A stretch of 64,000 bases of DNA. Source: an uncultured SAR116 cluster alpha proteobacterium. GTDB taxonomy: Bacteria; Pseudomonadota; Alphaproteobacteria; Puniceispirillales; Marisalimonadaceae. The translations under genes were made by a program, and so were the position numbers. Positions within the stretch are counted from its first letter, which is position 1, and every line of letters starts with the position of its first letter. Of the stretch, positions 50,012 through 59,421 are shown one piece after another. Location: positions 1 to 64,000 of the forward strand of contig CACEFQ010000007.1 of the NCBI GenBank assembly GCA_902558885.1, written 5' to 3'. A model generated the notes under the pieces. That model searched no databases, was not told the DNA's origin, and saw nothing but the letters and a program-made list of their open reading frames with translations.

Positions 50012-51017
50012 TTTTTTTATTTTTACTCATTTCATAAGCAAGATTAATTGCCGAAATTAAACTTTGTGGGTTAGCTAAATTTTTACCAGCTATGTCAAAT
50101 CCAGTTCCATGATCAGGGGATGTTCTTATAAAATCTAAGCCTAATGTAACATTAACGCCATTTTGAAAATCTAGGGTTTTTATTGGTATAAGTGCTTGAT
50201 CATGGTACATACAAACAGCTAAATCATAATGATATCTTTTGTCAGATGAAAAGACAATATCTGCTGATATTGGTCCAGAAATAGATATACTTTTAAGTTT
50301 TTTTAATTCATCTATAGCTGGTTTAATTACTTTTATTTCTTCATCACCTAAATTACCATTTTCTCCTGCATGAGGATTCAAACCTGTAACGACAATAGAT
50401 GGTTTTTTTATATCAAAGAAAGTTTTTAAATCGTCAACTGCAATTTTTATTTTAGTGTTAATAAGTTCTTTGGTAATTAACTGACTTACCTTTTTTAAAG
50501 GGACATGAATTGTTAAAGGTAAAGTTTTAAGTTCATTAGTTACCAACATCATAACTGGGTTCTTCTTTTTTGTGGATAATGAACCTAGAAAATCAGTATG
50601 ACCCTCGAAATTAAATCCAGATTTGTACATAATATATTTATTAATTGGGTTAGTTACAATTGCAGATGCAATGCTATTTTTGAGTATTTCAATAGTTTTT
50701 ATTATGGAAAGTTTTGTAAAATAAAAATTCTTTAAATCTGGTTTTCCATATTCAACTTTATTATTGAGTTTTATTGGAACTATATTTAAATAATCATCTT
50801 TATAATCAGAAAATTTGATTTTATCTGTAACCTCATTAATTTTTACATTACTTCTTATTAATTTTTTATATTCTTCAACAAAACTAGGATCAGTTATAGC
50901 AACTAAATTGATATTCTTATTAATTTTTTGAGCTTCTATAGCTTTTATTGTTATCTCTGTTGAGATGCTGGCTGGATCACCAGCAGTTAATAATATTACT
51001 TCCTTATTACGAATCAT
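49995..51017 (-). CDS. pdxA: 4-hydroxythreonine-4-phosphate dehydrogenase PdxA
   Basis: The 340-residue enzyme oxidises 4-phosphohydroxy-L-threonine in pyridoxal phosphate synthesis. Visible motifs are LTAGDPASIS, the metal-binding His in EGHTDFL, DLAVCMYHDQALIPIK, and LGLDFIRTSPDHGTGFDIAG. It overlaps surA by 4 bp and rsmA by 17 bp. Confidence 0.96.
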   Translation of the reverse strand: MIRNKEVILLTAGDPASISTEITIKAIEAQKINKNINLVAITDPSFVEEYKKLIRSNVKINEVTDKIKFSDYKDDYLNIVPIKLNNKVEYGKPDLKNFYFTKLSIIKTIEILKNSIASAIVTNPINKYIMYKSGFNFEGHTDFLGSLSTKKKNPVMMLVTNELKTLPLTIHVPLKKVSQLITKELINTKIKIAVDDLKTFFDIKKPSIVVTGLNPHAGENGNLGDEEIKVIKPAIDELKKLKSISISGPISADIVFSSDKRYHYDLAVCMYHDQALIPIKTLDFQNGVNVTLGLDFIRTSPDHGTGFDIAGKNLANPQSLISAINLAYEMSKNKKNAQQN

Positions 51018-52297
51018 TTAACTTTTTCAATAAGTAAAATATTTGCCTCATTATTAAGACGTTTAAGTAGTTTTGCACTATATATTAAGAAATATTTATT
51101 AAGTGTTGTTTCTCTATATTTTTTAGGATTAATTTTGTCTAGTTTAGCTTCTCTTTTATCACATTTAACATAGGTATATCCATTATTCCCAAGAAATATA
51201 GGTTTAGAAATTTCGAAAAAATTTATGTTTTTGATAATGGACTCTATTTTAGGACTTAAATCTGCAATTCTTGTCTTTATTACCTTTAAATCTAAATTTT
51301 TACTATTTTTCTTTTCAAAAATTTTTAATACGTCGCATGTGCTCTTGTTTGATAAAAGTTTGTCTAAATCATTTTTTATTTTTTTGTAAGCTAAATCTTT
51401 TTTTTGAAAATTAATTGGAAACCTTAATTGTACCATTAAGAGTATATCTTCTTTTATACTTACTTTCCCTTTTTGACGTTTAGCTAAAACTTTTATTATT
51501 TTGATTTTATCTTTATCGGGGAAAGTGAAAGTTTCACCCTCTTTAATTTCTATTCCTTTATCAAAACCTCTAACAGCAGCAACATTTTTAACATATTGAG
51601 GTAGATTTTGAAAGTTACTCCATCCAATTTTACCATTAAATTTTGAAGAGCTACTTATTGAAATTTGATTAGCAATTTCAAGAAAATTAGCACCATTTTT
51701 TAGAGCTAAATTAATTTTTTCTATAAGTTTATTATTGTTCTTTTTATATATTACTATCTCAGCTAAATCATACAAATCTTCACTATTTCTATACTCTTTT
51801 GACTCAATTGATTGATCAATATTTTTTTCTATCTTCGAAAATTGCATTTTATATTTATTTCTTAAAACAATTCCCCATATCAATTGAACTTTATACTTTT
51901 CTAACAATATGGATTTTGAAATAGAGTATTTTTTAATAAATTTATCTAATTTTAGTTTTGAATTTTCAAATTCAGCCAAAAGCAATTTATTTGCTTGATC
52001 TGATACAATAGAAGTTAAGTTGTTATTTATTTTTTTTCCAGCTGATAAAATAATTTTTTCCTGTATAAGCGTCTGAAGTGATTGATTGAAGTAATTTTCT
52101 ATGTTTTTTGTTTCAGCGCTTTTATCAATAGAGATGGAAATTAATTTTGCTCTGTTAAAAACATCAACTTTTGTAATTGGTATTTTATTTACAATAGTAA
52201 CAATGTAATTTTCTTCACTAAAAGCATGTTTTAATATGAGAGTGGAAAAGAAAATAGTAAGAAATAAAAATTTTAAATTTAAAAAAATAATAGCCAT
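51014..52297 (-). CDS. surA: SurA-like periplasmic chaperone / peptidyl-prolyl isomerase
   Basis: The 427-residue protein has a signal-type N-terminus (NLKFLFLTIFFSTLILKHAF), a SurA N-terminal helical domain (IVNKIPITKVDVFNRAKLIS) and one parvulin-like domain (about 185-300, FNGKIGWSNFQNLPQYVKN). SurA escorts outer-membrane proteins. The ATG at 52297 with AGGTAA upstream, just after the lptG stop, is preferred over a longer start inside lptG. The gene order lacks the lptD usually found between lptG and surA. Confidence 0.82.
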   Translation of the reverse strand: MAIIFLNLKFLFLTIFFSTLILKHAFSEENYIVTIVNKIPITKVDVFNRAKLISISIDKSAETKNIENYFNQSLQTLIQEKIILSAGKKINNNLTSIVSDQANKLLLAEFENSKLKLDKFIKKYSISKSILLEKYKVQLIWGIVLRNKYKMQFSKIEKNIDQSIESKEYRNSEDLYDLAEIVIYKKNNNKLIEKINLALKNGANFLEIANQISISSSSKFNGKIGWSNFQNLPQYVKNVAAVRGFDKGIEIKEGETFTFPDKDKIKIIKVLAKRQKGKVSIKEDILLMVQLRFPINFQKKDLAYKKIKNDLDKLLSNKSTCDVLKIFEKKNSKNLDLKVIKTRIADLSPKIESIIKNINFFEISKPIFLGNNGYTYVKCDKREAKLDKINPKKYRETTLNKYFLIYSAKLLKRLNNEANILLIEKVK

Positions 52298-52307
52298 ATT
52301 CAATTTA

Positions 52308-53453
52308 TTACCTATTGTTAACATTTTTAATTTCGTCAATATCACTTATTAAATAACAACCTGAAAACAATCCAATTAACGTTGGTCCAAATCCAGCTAA
52401 AAGTGGAGGGATTTTTTCTGAAAAACCTAAGGCAAAAATAAAATCTCCAATAAAGTATAGACTGAAACCAGCAACTAATGAAATTGAAACAATACCTACT
52501 TCAACTTTTCTTTCACTACTCCTTAACATTAAGGATGCAGAAAGTAAAATCATTGAAATAATTAAGAATGGTTGGCATATCAATTTAAAAAAATAAACTA
52601 AATGTTTAGAAATATTAAGACCATAAGATTTCATTTTTATTAGGTAATATGGAAAATCTAGTAAGAATATTTTGTCAGGTTCTTTTGTGGCTACGTTTAA
52701 CTGACTGGAATCAAAATTAATTGAATAAGAAAATTTTTTTAAATTAGCCACTTTATAGTTTTCATCAATTGATTGAATATTATAAAGAAACAATTTTTGG
52801 GAAGTAAATTTACCTTGCTGTGCTCTAATCTTTTTTTTAAAAATTTTGTTGTCATCATATTCAAAAATATTTAGATCAAACAAAGTATTTGTTTTTTCGT
52901 CTATTTTATTTGCATTAATAATTAAATTTCTTTTTTCAGATATATGCTTTATCCAAAATCCTTTTGTATCAAAAGAAAATTCTTGGATATTTTTTTTTCC
53001 AAAAAATATTGTTTGTAAATTTTCATATTTTTTGTTCATTAAGGTTGAAAATGGATTTAAAATTATTATTGAAAAAAGCCCGACAAAAAAGAAACAAATT
53101 AAAATTGGTGATAGAATTTTCCATAATGAAATACCTGAAACTTTAGAAATTACATAATAATTTTTCTTTCTCCATTGGTTAAAACATACAATGGATCCAA
53201 TCAGTGCAGCAAATGGTAAAATTTTTTGAATATTCCCTATTATTTTTAAAGAAGCCATCCCAGCTAAGTCAATAAAATCTGCTTTTAATAAATGACTAAC
53301 TCCTATTTTATTTGAAGATCTTCTAAATAACTCGATTAAATCAATAAAAAAAATTAATGTTAATAAAAAAAATAAAGCAAAGATAAAGAATTTGAATAAA
53401 TCCTTAGTAAAATATTTATATAGTATTACTGGATGATTGATAAGTTTGAACAC
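52308..53453 (-). CDS. lptG: LPS export permease LptG
   Basis: The 381-residue membrane protein has an N-terminal membrane helix after YKYFTKDLFKFFIFALFF, a periplasmic beta-jellyroll region and three C-terminal helices (FFKLICQPFLIISMILLSAS, VGIVSISLVAGFSLYFIGDF). With LptF and LptB it extracts LPS from the inner membrane. Its start shares a base with the lptF stop. Confidence 0.9.
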   Translation of the reverse strand: MFKLINHPVILYKYFTKDLFKFFIFALFFLLTLIFFIDLIELFRRSSNKIGVSHLLKADFIDLAGMASLKIIGNIQKILPFAALIGSIVCFNQWRKKNYYVISKVSGISLWKILSPILICFFFVGLFSIIILNPFSTLMNKKYENLQTIFFGKKNIQEFSFDTKGFWIKHISEKRNLIINANKIDEKTNTLFDLNIFEYDDNKIFKKKIRAQQGKFTSQKLFLYNIQSIDENYKVANLKKFSYSINFDSSQLNVATKEPDKIFLLDFPYYLIKMKSYGLNISKHLVYFFKLICQPFLIISMILLSASLMLRSSERKVEVGIVSISLVAGFSLYFIGDFIFALGFSEKIPPLLAGFGPTLIGLFSGCYLISDIDEIKNVNNR

Positions 53454-54562
53454 TACTGATTGACCTTATTAGTAAATGATAAAATTCTATAATATATATT
53501 GTTATTATTAAGTATAAAAATACATATTATTAATATCAAAAGAGGAAAAACATACATCAACGGTAAAAAAATAATATTTGAATGAACTGCATTTTTGATA
53601 ATCAAAACAAAGCTTTGAATCATAACAAGAAAGCCAATTCCAATTGTTTTTCTATAATTTGAAAAAAATCTTGAAAAATTATCTTTAAGTATTACTACCA
53701 TTACAATAAAACAAAAAACTAATGGCATAAAAACTATTGTATTTCTGCTGTGTGCTTCTGCCAATAATTTACCTTTTTTTTCTTTTGCATTCTTAGATGC
53801 CCTCAATAACTCAAAAAAATTATATTCATTATACTCTATAACTCTTGAGGAAGTTTTTTTATTATTTTCCTGTTTTATTTCAATATCATAACTTTTAAAA
53901 TTTAATATAGTTGATCTACCTTTTGAATCAGTGGAAATTCTAGTGCCATCTTGCATGGTTAATATTATGTTGTTTTCGAAATTTAGATTTCCTTTTTTTG
54001 CAAAAAACTCTACTATCATCTTAGAGTTACTTCTATCTTGAATAAAAATTTCCTCTAATTGATTATTATCTTTTAATCTATGAATAAAAATTGTTTGAAT
54101 TTTGTTTAAATCAATAAATACATTATCTTTAATAATTAAGCTTTCTGAACTGTTTCTAATATCATTTTGCAAAACTTTAAAATTTTTATAAGTTTTTGGC
54201 ATAATAAAGTGAGAAATTATGAATAAAATTATAGAAGCCAATATTGCTATAAAAAAAGCAGGTTTGCTCAATTGCAAAGGATTTATTCCAGCTGATTTCA
54301 TTACTAAAATTTCTTGATCATTTTGAAGTTTTAAATATGAAATCATACATCCCGCAAAGGTGCCAAATGGTATAGCTATTAAAAGCCAACTAGGAAAACT
54401 ATATGCAGATAAAATAAAAAACTCTAAAAGACCAGCGCCTTTATTAATAATTAATTGTATGGTTTTAAAGCATTGACTTAACCATATAATCCCTACAAAA
54501 ACTATAGTAGAAATTATTACATTGCCTAATGTTTGTCGAAAGATATACCAAGTTAAAATCAT
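53453..54562 (-). CDS. lptF: LPS export permease LptF
   Basis: The 369-residue membrane protein starts MILTWYIFRQTLGNVIISTI, matching the usual opening of LptF. It has the loop SYLKLQNDQEILVMKSAGIN, a periplasmic domain (IQTIFIHRLKDNNQLEEIFI) and C-terminal helices. The ATG at 54562 is favoured over a TTG at 54601, which has no ribosome-binding site and would add 13 residues absent from the family. It is the first gene of lptF-lptG-surA-pdxA-rsmA. Confidence 0.9.
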   Translation of the reverse strand: MILTWYIFRQTLGNVIISTIVFVGIIWLSQCFKTIQLIINKGAGLLEFFILSAYSFPSWLLIAIPFGTFAGCMISYLKLQNDQEILVMKSAGINPLQLSKPAFFIAILASIILFIISHFIMPKTYKNFKVLQNDIRNSSESLIIKDNVFIDLNKIQTIFIHRLKDNNQLEEIFIQDRSNSKMIVEFFAKKGNLNFENNIILTMQDGTRISTDSKGRSTILNFKSYDIEIKQENNKKTSSRVIEYNEYNFFELLRASKNAKEKKGKLLAEAHSRNTIVFMPLVFCFIVMVVILKDNFSRFFSNYRKTIGIGFLVMIQSFVLIIKNAVHSNIIFLPLMYVFPLLILIICIFILNNNNIYYRILSFTNKVNQ

Positions 54563-54666
54563 AAAAGCTTTTCTCAAAGATTTATATTGAATTTTTTTCA
54601 AATATTTATAGTACTATAACTAATTTAGATTAATACAATAGTCCTATTTGAATTAAAGGGAAAAAT

Positions 54667-56130
54667 ATGTTGAATAATAAGAGGTTCATAAAATTTAAGT
54701 GTGAAAAACAAAATGATAATATAAAATTTAAAGATAACGAAATAAATGTCTTATTCTATTCTGAAAAAAACATTTTACTATCTGAAAATTTTAATTCTCA
54801 AAAAGACTTATTAAATTTATTTAAAAAAATTATTATAAATGAAACATCTAATATAATTTTAGTAAGATCAGAAAAGGGTAATTTTCTTTTAGTTAAAAGA
54901 AAAACTTTAAATAAGGATTTAACAAATAAATATTTAGAAGAATTAGGTGGTAGAATTTATAATAAAATTAAACCTTTAGGCTCTTTTCAAGCAAAAATAT
55001 TTGAAAATGAAATTTCAATCAATGAACGTCTTGCTCTAGGAATTTTATTAAGTTCATATAAGTTTGAAAATTACAAAAAAAATAAAATAAAACAAATAAC
55101 AAATTTAAAAAATGTTGTGTTTGTTTGTAATGAGCCAGGAAAAAATTTAAAGAAAATTTCTGAAATACAAAACTTAGCTAAGGGTATATTCACTGCTAGG
55201 GATTTAGTATGGCAACCACCAAATATATTATATCCATCTTCATTTGCTAACGAATGTAAAAAATTAAAAAAAATAGGGGTTAAAGTTACTATCTATAACG
55301 AAAAACAACTTCAAAAAATTGGTATGCACGCGTTACTAGCAGTTGGTCGAGGATCAAGAAAAGACAGTCAAGTAGTCGTCATGGAATGGTCTGGGGGTAA
55401 AAAATACAATCAACCAATGGCATTTATAGGAAAGGGGGTTTGTTTTGACTCTGGTGGACTTTCTTTGAAGCCAGCTAAGTCAATGGAAGATATGAAATGG
55501 GATATGGGAGGTGCGGCAACTGTAACAGGTATTTTAGAAGCAGCGGCACTTTCTAAGTTAAAGCATAATTTAATAGGTGTTATAGGTCTTGTTGAAAATA
55601 TGCCAGATGGAGATGCGCAAAGACCTGGAGATGTTGTGAAATCTTATTCTGGACAAACTATAGAAGTTTTAAATACAGATGCTGAAGGTAGACTTGTATT
55701 AGCTGACATACTTTCTTGGACTGAAAAAAAATATAATCCTAAGTTTATGATTAATTTTGCAACATTGACTGGGGCAATGATTGTAGCATTAGGAAATATT
55801 AGAGCTGGATTATTTTCAAATAATAAAGAAATTTCGGAAGCTATATTTAACTCAGGAGAAATTACAGGTGAAAAAGTTTGGGAAATGCCATTAGATGACG
55901 ATTATGACCAATTGATAAAAACAGAGATTGCAGATATGAAAAATATTGGAGGTCCTGGCGCTGGATCAATAACTGCAGGATGTTTTTTAAAAAGACATGT
56001 AGAAAAGACCCCATGGGCTCATTTAGATATAGCTGGAGTAACTTGGCAAAATAAATCTACACCCTCTATTCCATCTGGTGGTGTGGGATGGGGTGTTAGA
56101 ATGTTATACCATTTGATACAGCAATATTAG
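54667..56130 (+). CDS. pepA: Leucyl aminopeptidase PepA
   Basis: The 487-residue M17 metallopeptidase has FIGKGVCFDSGGLSLKPA, MKWDMGGAATVTG, and the family signature NTDAEGRL (336-343) with metal ligands Asp and Glu. The N-terminal ~170 residues are divergent, as usual. It is a cytoplasmic exopeptidase. It is divergent from lptF, an arrangement common in proteobacteria, and has AAGGGA upstream. Confidence 0.97.
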   Translation: MLNNKRFIKFKCEKQNDNIKFKDNEINVLFYSEKNILLSENFNSQKDLLNLFKKIIINETSNIILVRSEKGNFLLVKRKTLNKDLTNKYLEELGGRIYNKIKPLGSFQAKIFENEISINERLALGILLSSYKFENYKKNKIKQITNLKNVVFVCNEPGKNLKKISEIQNLAKGIFTARDLVWQPPNILYPSSFANECKKLKKIGVKVTIYNEKQLQKIGMHALLAVGRGSRKDSQVVVMEWSGGKKYNQPMAFIGKGVCFDSGGLSLKPAKSMEDMKWDMGGAATVTGILEAAALSKLKHNLIGVIGLVENMPDGDAQRPGDVVKSYSGQTIEVLNTDAEGRLVLADILSWTEKKYNPKFMINFATLTGAMIVALGNIRAGLFSNNKEISEAIFNSGEITGEKVWEMPLDDDYDQLIKTEIADMKNIGGPGAGSITAGCFLKRHVEKTPWAHLDIAGVTWQNKSTPSIPSGGVGWGVRMLYHLIQQY

Positions 56131-56213
56131 TTATTAGACAATTGTTAACATTTTAAAAATATCTTGATTATTTTTATCAATCAATATAACTAAACTTAAA
56201 TGGAGAATAAGAT

Positions 56214-56636
56214 ATGTCTGTTGAAAAAACGTTATCAATAATTAAGCCAGATGCTACTAAGAGAAATTTAACTGGTTTGATTAATGCTAAATTTGAAAAT
56301 GCTGGGTTGAAAATAATTGCACAAAAAAGACTGCAATTGACTAGATCTATGGCAGAAAAATTTTATGAAATTCACAAAGACCGTCCTTTCTATAATGACT
56401 TAGTGAATTTTATGATTTCGGGTCCTGTGGTTGTTCAAGTTTTGGAAGGTGATAACGCTGTGAAATTAAATAGAAATGTTATGGGTGCAACCAATCCAGA
56501 AGAAGCTGAAAAAGGCACAATAAGAAGGGAGTTTGCTGAAAGTATTGAGGCAAATTCTGTTCATGGATCTGATAGTCTTGAAAATGCTCACATAGAGATA
56601 TCTTTCTTTTTTGCAAGTATAGAGTTGGTTGTCTAA
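56214..56636 (+). CDS. ndk: Nucleoside diphosphate kinase
   Basis: The 140-residue enzyme transfers phosphate among nucleotides through His117 (NSVHGSDS). [34 protein letters not shown] and [20 protein letters not shown] are all standard. GGAG lies before the ATG. Confidence 0.98.
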   Translation: MSVEKTLSIIKPDATKRNLTGLINAKFENAGLKIIAQKRLQLTRSMAEKFYEIHKDRPFYNDLVNFMISGPVVVQVLEGDNAVKLNRNVMGATNPEEAEKGTIRREFAESIEANSVHGSDSLENAHIEISFFFASIELVV

Positions 56637-56643
56637 ATTACCT

Positions 56644-56772
56644 TTAAACTAGAAAAATTGCCATCAACGCAACAATAGCTATGATTATAATAGTGCTATA
56701 TGTTGTGAACTTTAAGAAATTTTCATAAAATTGTTTATGTTCTTGCGTTTCTTTATCAATTTTGTTTGCCAT
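56644..56772 (-). CDS. aa3-type cytochrome c oxidase subunit IV-like small protein
   Basis: This 42-residue gene lies in the ndk-purM gap. It reads MANKIDKETQEHKQFYENF, then a single membrane helix (TYSTIIIIAIVALMAIFLV). It has the size, the H-x-x-x-Y-x-x-F region and the C-terminal helix of the bacterial aa3 oxidase subunit IV family seen in alphaproteobacteria. AAGGAA lies 8 bases before the ATG. It converges with ndk (8-bp gap). The other oxidase genes are not in the window. Confidence 0.75.
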   Translation of the reverse strand: MANKIDKETQEHKQFYENFLKFTTYSTIIIIAIVALMAIFLV

Positions 56773-56855
56773 TTTTACATTCCTTTTCCATTATTTTAAC
56801 AATTAATTTAAACTTTCTGTTTATACATTTATATATACTCTAAAAAACTAAATTT

Positions 56856-57932
56856 TCAAAAATTCCAACCTTCAAAAGTAACATTTTTATTAGAATTATT
56901 TTCAACCATAGATCCAATGAGAAAAGCATTATAACCAATTTTATTAATATCATTAATAATTACTTGAGCATCGTTTTTATCAACGAAAATTAACAAACCA
57001 ATACCACAATTAAAAGTTTTGGCTAACTCGAATAAAGATATATTTGCTTTGTTTTTTAAATATTTAAAAAGAGGAGGGAGTTTAAAGTTTTTCATATTGA
57101 ACTTAAGAGTTAAGTTTTTGTTAAAGGCTCTTGGAGGATTTTCAATTAAACCACCACCAGTTATGTGACTTATGGATTTAACTTTATAGTTCTTGTTTGC
57201 TGCTAGAAATGCCTTTGTGTATAGCAGGGTTGGTTTCATCAAAATTTCTGCAAGAGTTTTATTTTTGTCAAATTCAGGTTTTTCAAATATATCTATTGAG
57301 TTGATCTCTATTATTTTTCTTACAAGAGAATAACCGTTGGAATGAATTCCACTACTTGATAATCCTATTACACAATCACCCTTTTTTACGGAATTTATTT
57401 TTAAGACTTTATCTCTTTCTACAGCCCCCACACAAAATCCAGCAACATCAAAATCATTTTTTTTGTAATGTCCTGGCATCTCTGCAGTTTCTCCTCCTAT
57501 AAGCGCACATCCTGAGTGTTTGCAACCTTCTGCAATTCCTTTTATAACTTCAATAGCAACAAATTTGTTTAATTTTCCAGTAGCGTAATAATCCATAAAG
57601 AATAAAGGTTGTGCGCCTTGTGCCAAAACATCATTGGCACACATAGCAACTAAATCCACCCCAACATTAAAATATGATTTAGTTTTAATTGCTAACTGTA
57701 ATTTAGTGCCAACACCATCAGTGCTTGAAACAAGTATAGGATCCTTGAAATTATATTTTTTTAAATCAAATAATCCTCCAAATCCACCTATCTTTCCAAT
57801 CGAACCTTCATTTGATGTAGCTTCTGTAATTTGAGCAATATCTGTAATAAGTTTGTTACCTTCATCAATATCAACACCCGAATTTTTATAAGTAATTTTT
57901 AATTTATTTGTAATTTTTTTGTTTTTTAACAT
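56856..57932 (-). CDS. purM: Phosphoribosylformylglycinamidine cyclo-ligase PurM
   Basis: The 358-residue AIR synthetase has YKNSGVDIDEGNKLI, the ATP/substrate motif LVSSTDGVGTKL, the VAMCANDVLAQGAQPLFFMD block, and GGETAEMPGHY. It performs the fifth step of purine synthesis. The usual partner purN is not downstream; the oxidase subunit gene and ndk are found instead. Confidence 0.97.
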   Translation of the reverse strand: MLKNKKITNKLKITYKNSGVDIDEGNKLITDIAQITEATSNEGSIGKIGGFGGLFDLKKYNFKDPILVSSTDGVGTKLQLAIKTKSYFNVGVDLVAMCANDVLAQGAQPLFFMDYYATGKLNKFVAIEVIKGIAEGCKHSGCALIGGETAEMPGHYKKNDFDVAGFCVGAVERDKVLKINSVKKGDCVIGLSSSGIHSNGYSLVRKIIEINSIDIFEKPEFDKNKTLAEILMKPTLLYTKAFLAANKNYKVKSISHITGGGLIENPPRAFNKNLTLKFNMKNFKLPPLFKYLKNKANISLFELAKTFNCGIGLLIFVDKNDAQVIINDINKIGYNAFLIGSMVENNSNKNVTFEGWNF

Positions 57933-58059
57933 ATTTTTGTAGTTTCTAAATTATGAGGTGTTTGTAAATTAGATTTGTCTATAATGTTTATAACAAACAA
58001 TATATATTGATATATCGATGTTGTAAGCACATATCAATTAAAAAAGTAAGGAAAATATT

Positions 58060-59400
58060 TTGTCTTTTGAACTTTATAAAATAATTTTTTTAACTATCTT
58101 AAAATTCTGTTTTATAAGTTCAACATTATTAGCCTCTGTAGATCAAGATTGTTTAAATTCATCTTTTTATATCAAAAATATAAATGTTGATTTAACAAAA
58201 GAATCAATTAACGAAGCAAGATTTCAAGCAGAACAAAAATCTAAATTAATAGGGTTTAAAAGACTTACAAATAGGTTAATGATAGAAGGTATAAAATTAA
58301 ATTCTAACAAAATGGAAATTTTTTCTTTAGTCGATTATTTAAAAATAAATAAAGAAGCTAACAGTGATAAGAGATATTTGGCAAATTTTGATGTTTGTTT
58401 TAATAGAAGTTTGGTTATTAATTTTTTTAGAAAAAACAAACTTCAATATGCAGAAACATACAGAGAACCAATAGCAGTTTTACCTATTTTCAAAGGACCA
58501 AGAGGTTATGTTTTATGGGATGAAAAAGATAATTGGTATTTAAATTGGGAAAATAAACTTAAAATTATCGATGGATTAGTTAAATTAAAACTTGCTAAAG
58601 GTAATTTTAGTTTAAATAGGATATTGACAGCAAATGATCTTTTAAAATCAAATAAAGATCAAATTAATAAATTAATAATTAATGAAAAAACTAATGCACT
58701 TATTTTAGTTGTTGCTGAACCAATGTTAATGAGAGATGGCAAAACATATTTATCAACATATGGAAAATTTTATAACAAAAGTGGTAAATTACAATCAACT
58801 ATTTATAGGAATTCAATTCCTCTAAAGAGAACCTCATCATTTTATAATGTTGATAAAACTCTTTTGGAAAGAGAAGTTTCAAATATGATAAAATCTATTG
58901 AAACAAATTGGAAAAAAAATAATTTAATAGATACTAGAATTTATAATGAAGTAGATCTTATAATTCCAATAACAAAAATTAAATCTACTACATTAAAAAA
59001 GAAGTTATTGTTTAATGATAAATCAATTAATGTTAATTCAACTTCTGGTTTTAAAGATAAGGGTTTTTTGAAAATACAAAATGAAATAATTTTTTATAAC
59101 AAAATAACTAAAAATACATTTGAGAATATAAAAAGGAGTTCATTTAATTCTTCAAAAAAATTAAAGTATGAGAAGAATACTAGTGTAATTCAAAATGATA
59201 CAGGTGTTTGGCCAAAAATTTTAAAAATATTAGAAAAATTACCCTTTGTAATTGAAGTGAAAATAATTTCTATTACAAACTCAAAAGGTAGAATAATAGT
59301 CAAATTTATGGGTAATAAAAAAACATTTTTTCACGCTATTTATGAAAAAAAACTTAATTTTAAGGATTTAAATTCCCAACAATATATACTTACTAATTAA
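58060..59400 (+). CDS. DUF2066-type secreted protein
   Basis: The 446-residue protein has a signal-like N-terminus (KIIFLTILKFCFISSTLLAS). It then shows a DUF2066-like pattern: EARFQAEQKSKLIGFKRLTN, then Y-FDVCFN and AVLPIFKGPRGYVLWDEKDN, then LILVVAEP. The function is unknown. DUF2066 genes often sit between purM and a PerM/AI-2E permease in alphaproteobacteria, exactly as here. The start is TTG with AAGGA upstream. Confidence 0.78.
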   Translation: MSFELYKIIFLTILKFCFISSTLLASVDQDCLNSSFYIKNINVDLTKESINEARFQAEQKSKLIGFKRLTNRLMIEGIKLNSNKMEIFSLVDYLKINKEANSDKRYLANFDVCFNRSLVINFFRKNKLQYAETYREPIAVLPIFKGPRGYVLWDEKDNWYLNWENKLKIIDGLVKLKLAKGNFSLNRILTANDLLKSNKDQINKLIINEKTNALILVVAEPMLMRDGKTYLSTYGKFYNKSGKLQSTIYRNSIPLKRTSSFYNVDKTLLEREVSNMIKSIETNWKKNNLIDTRIYNEVDLIIPITKIKSTTLKKKLLFNDKSINVNSTSGFKDKGFLKIQNEIIFYNKITKNTFENIKRSSFNSSKKLKYEKNTSVIQNDTGVWPKILKILEKLPFVIEVKIISITNSKGRIIVKFMGNKKTFFHAIYEKKLNFKDLNSQQYILTN

Positions 59401-59421
59401 GTTCGGATTGAGGTTAAGTAA

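Noticed and set aside
53453-54601. TTG start at 54601 for lptF
   Set aside because: No ribosome-binding site and 13 extra residues not seen in the family; the ATG at 54562 fits the family N-terminus.
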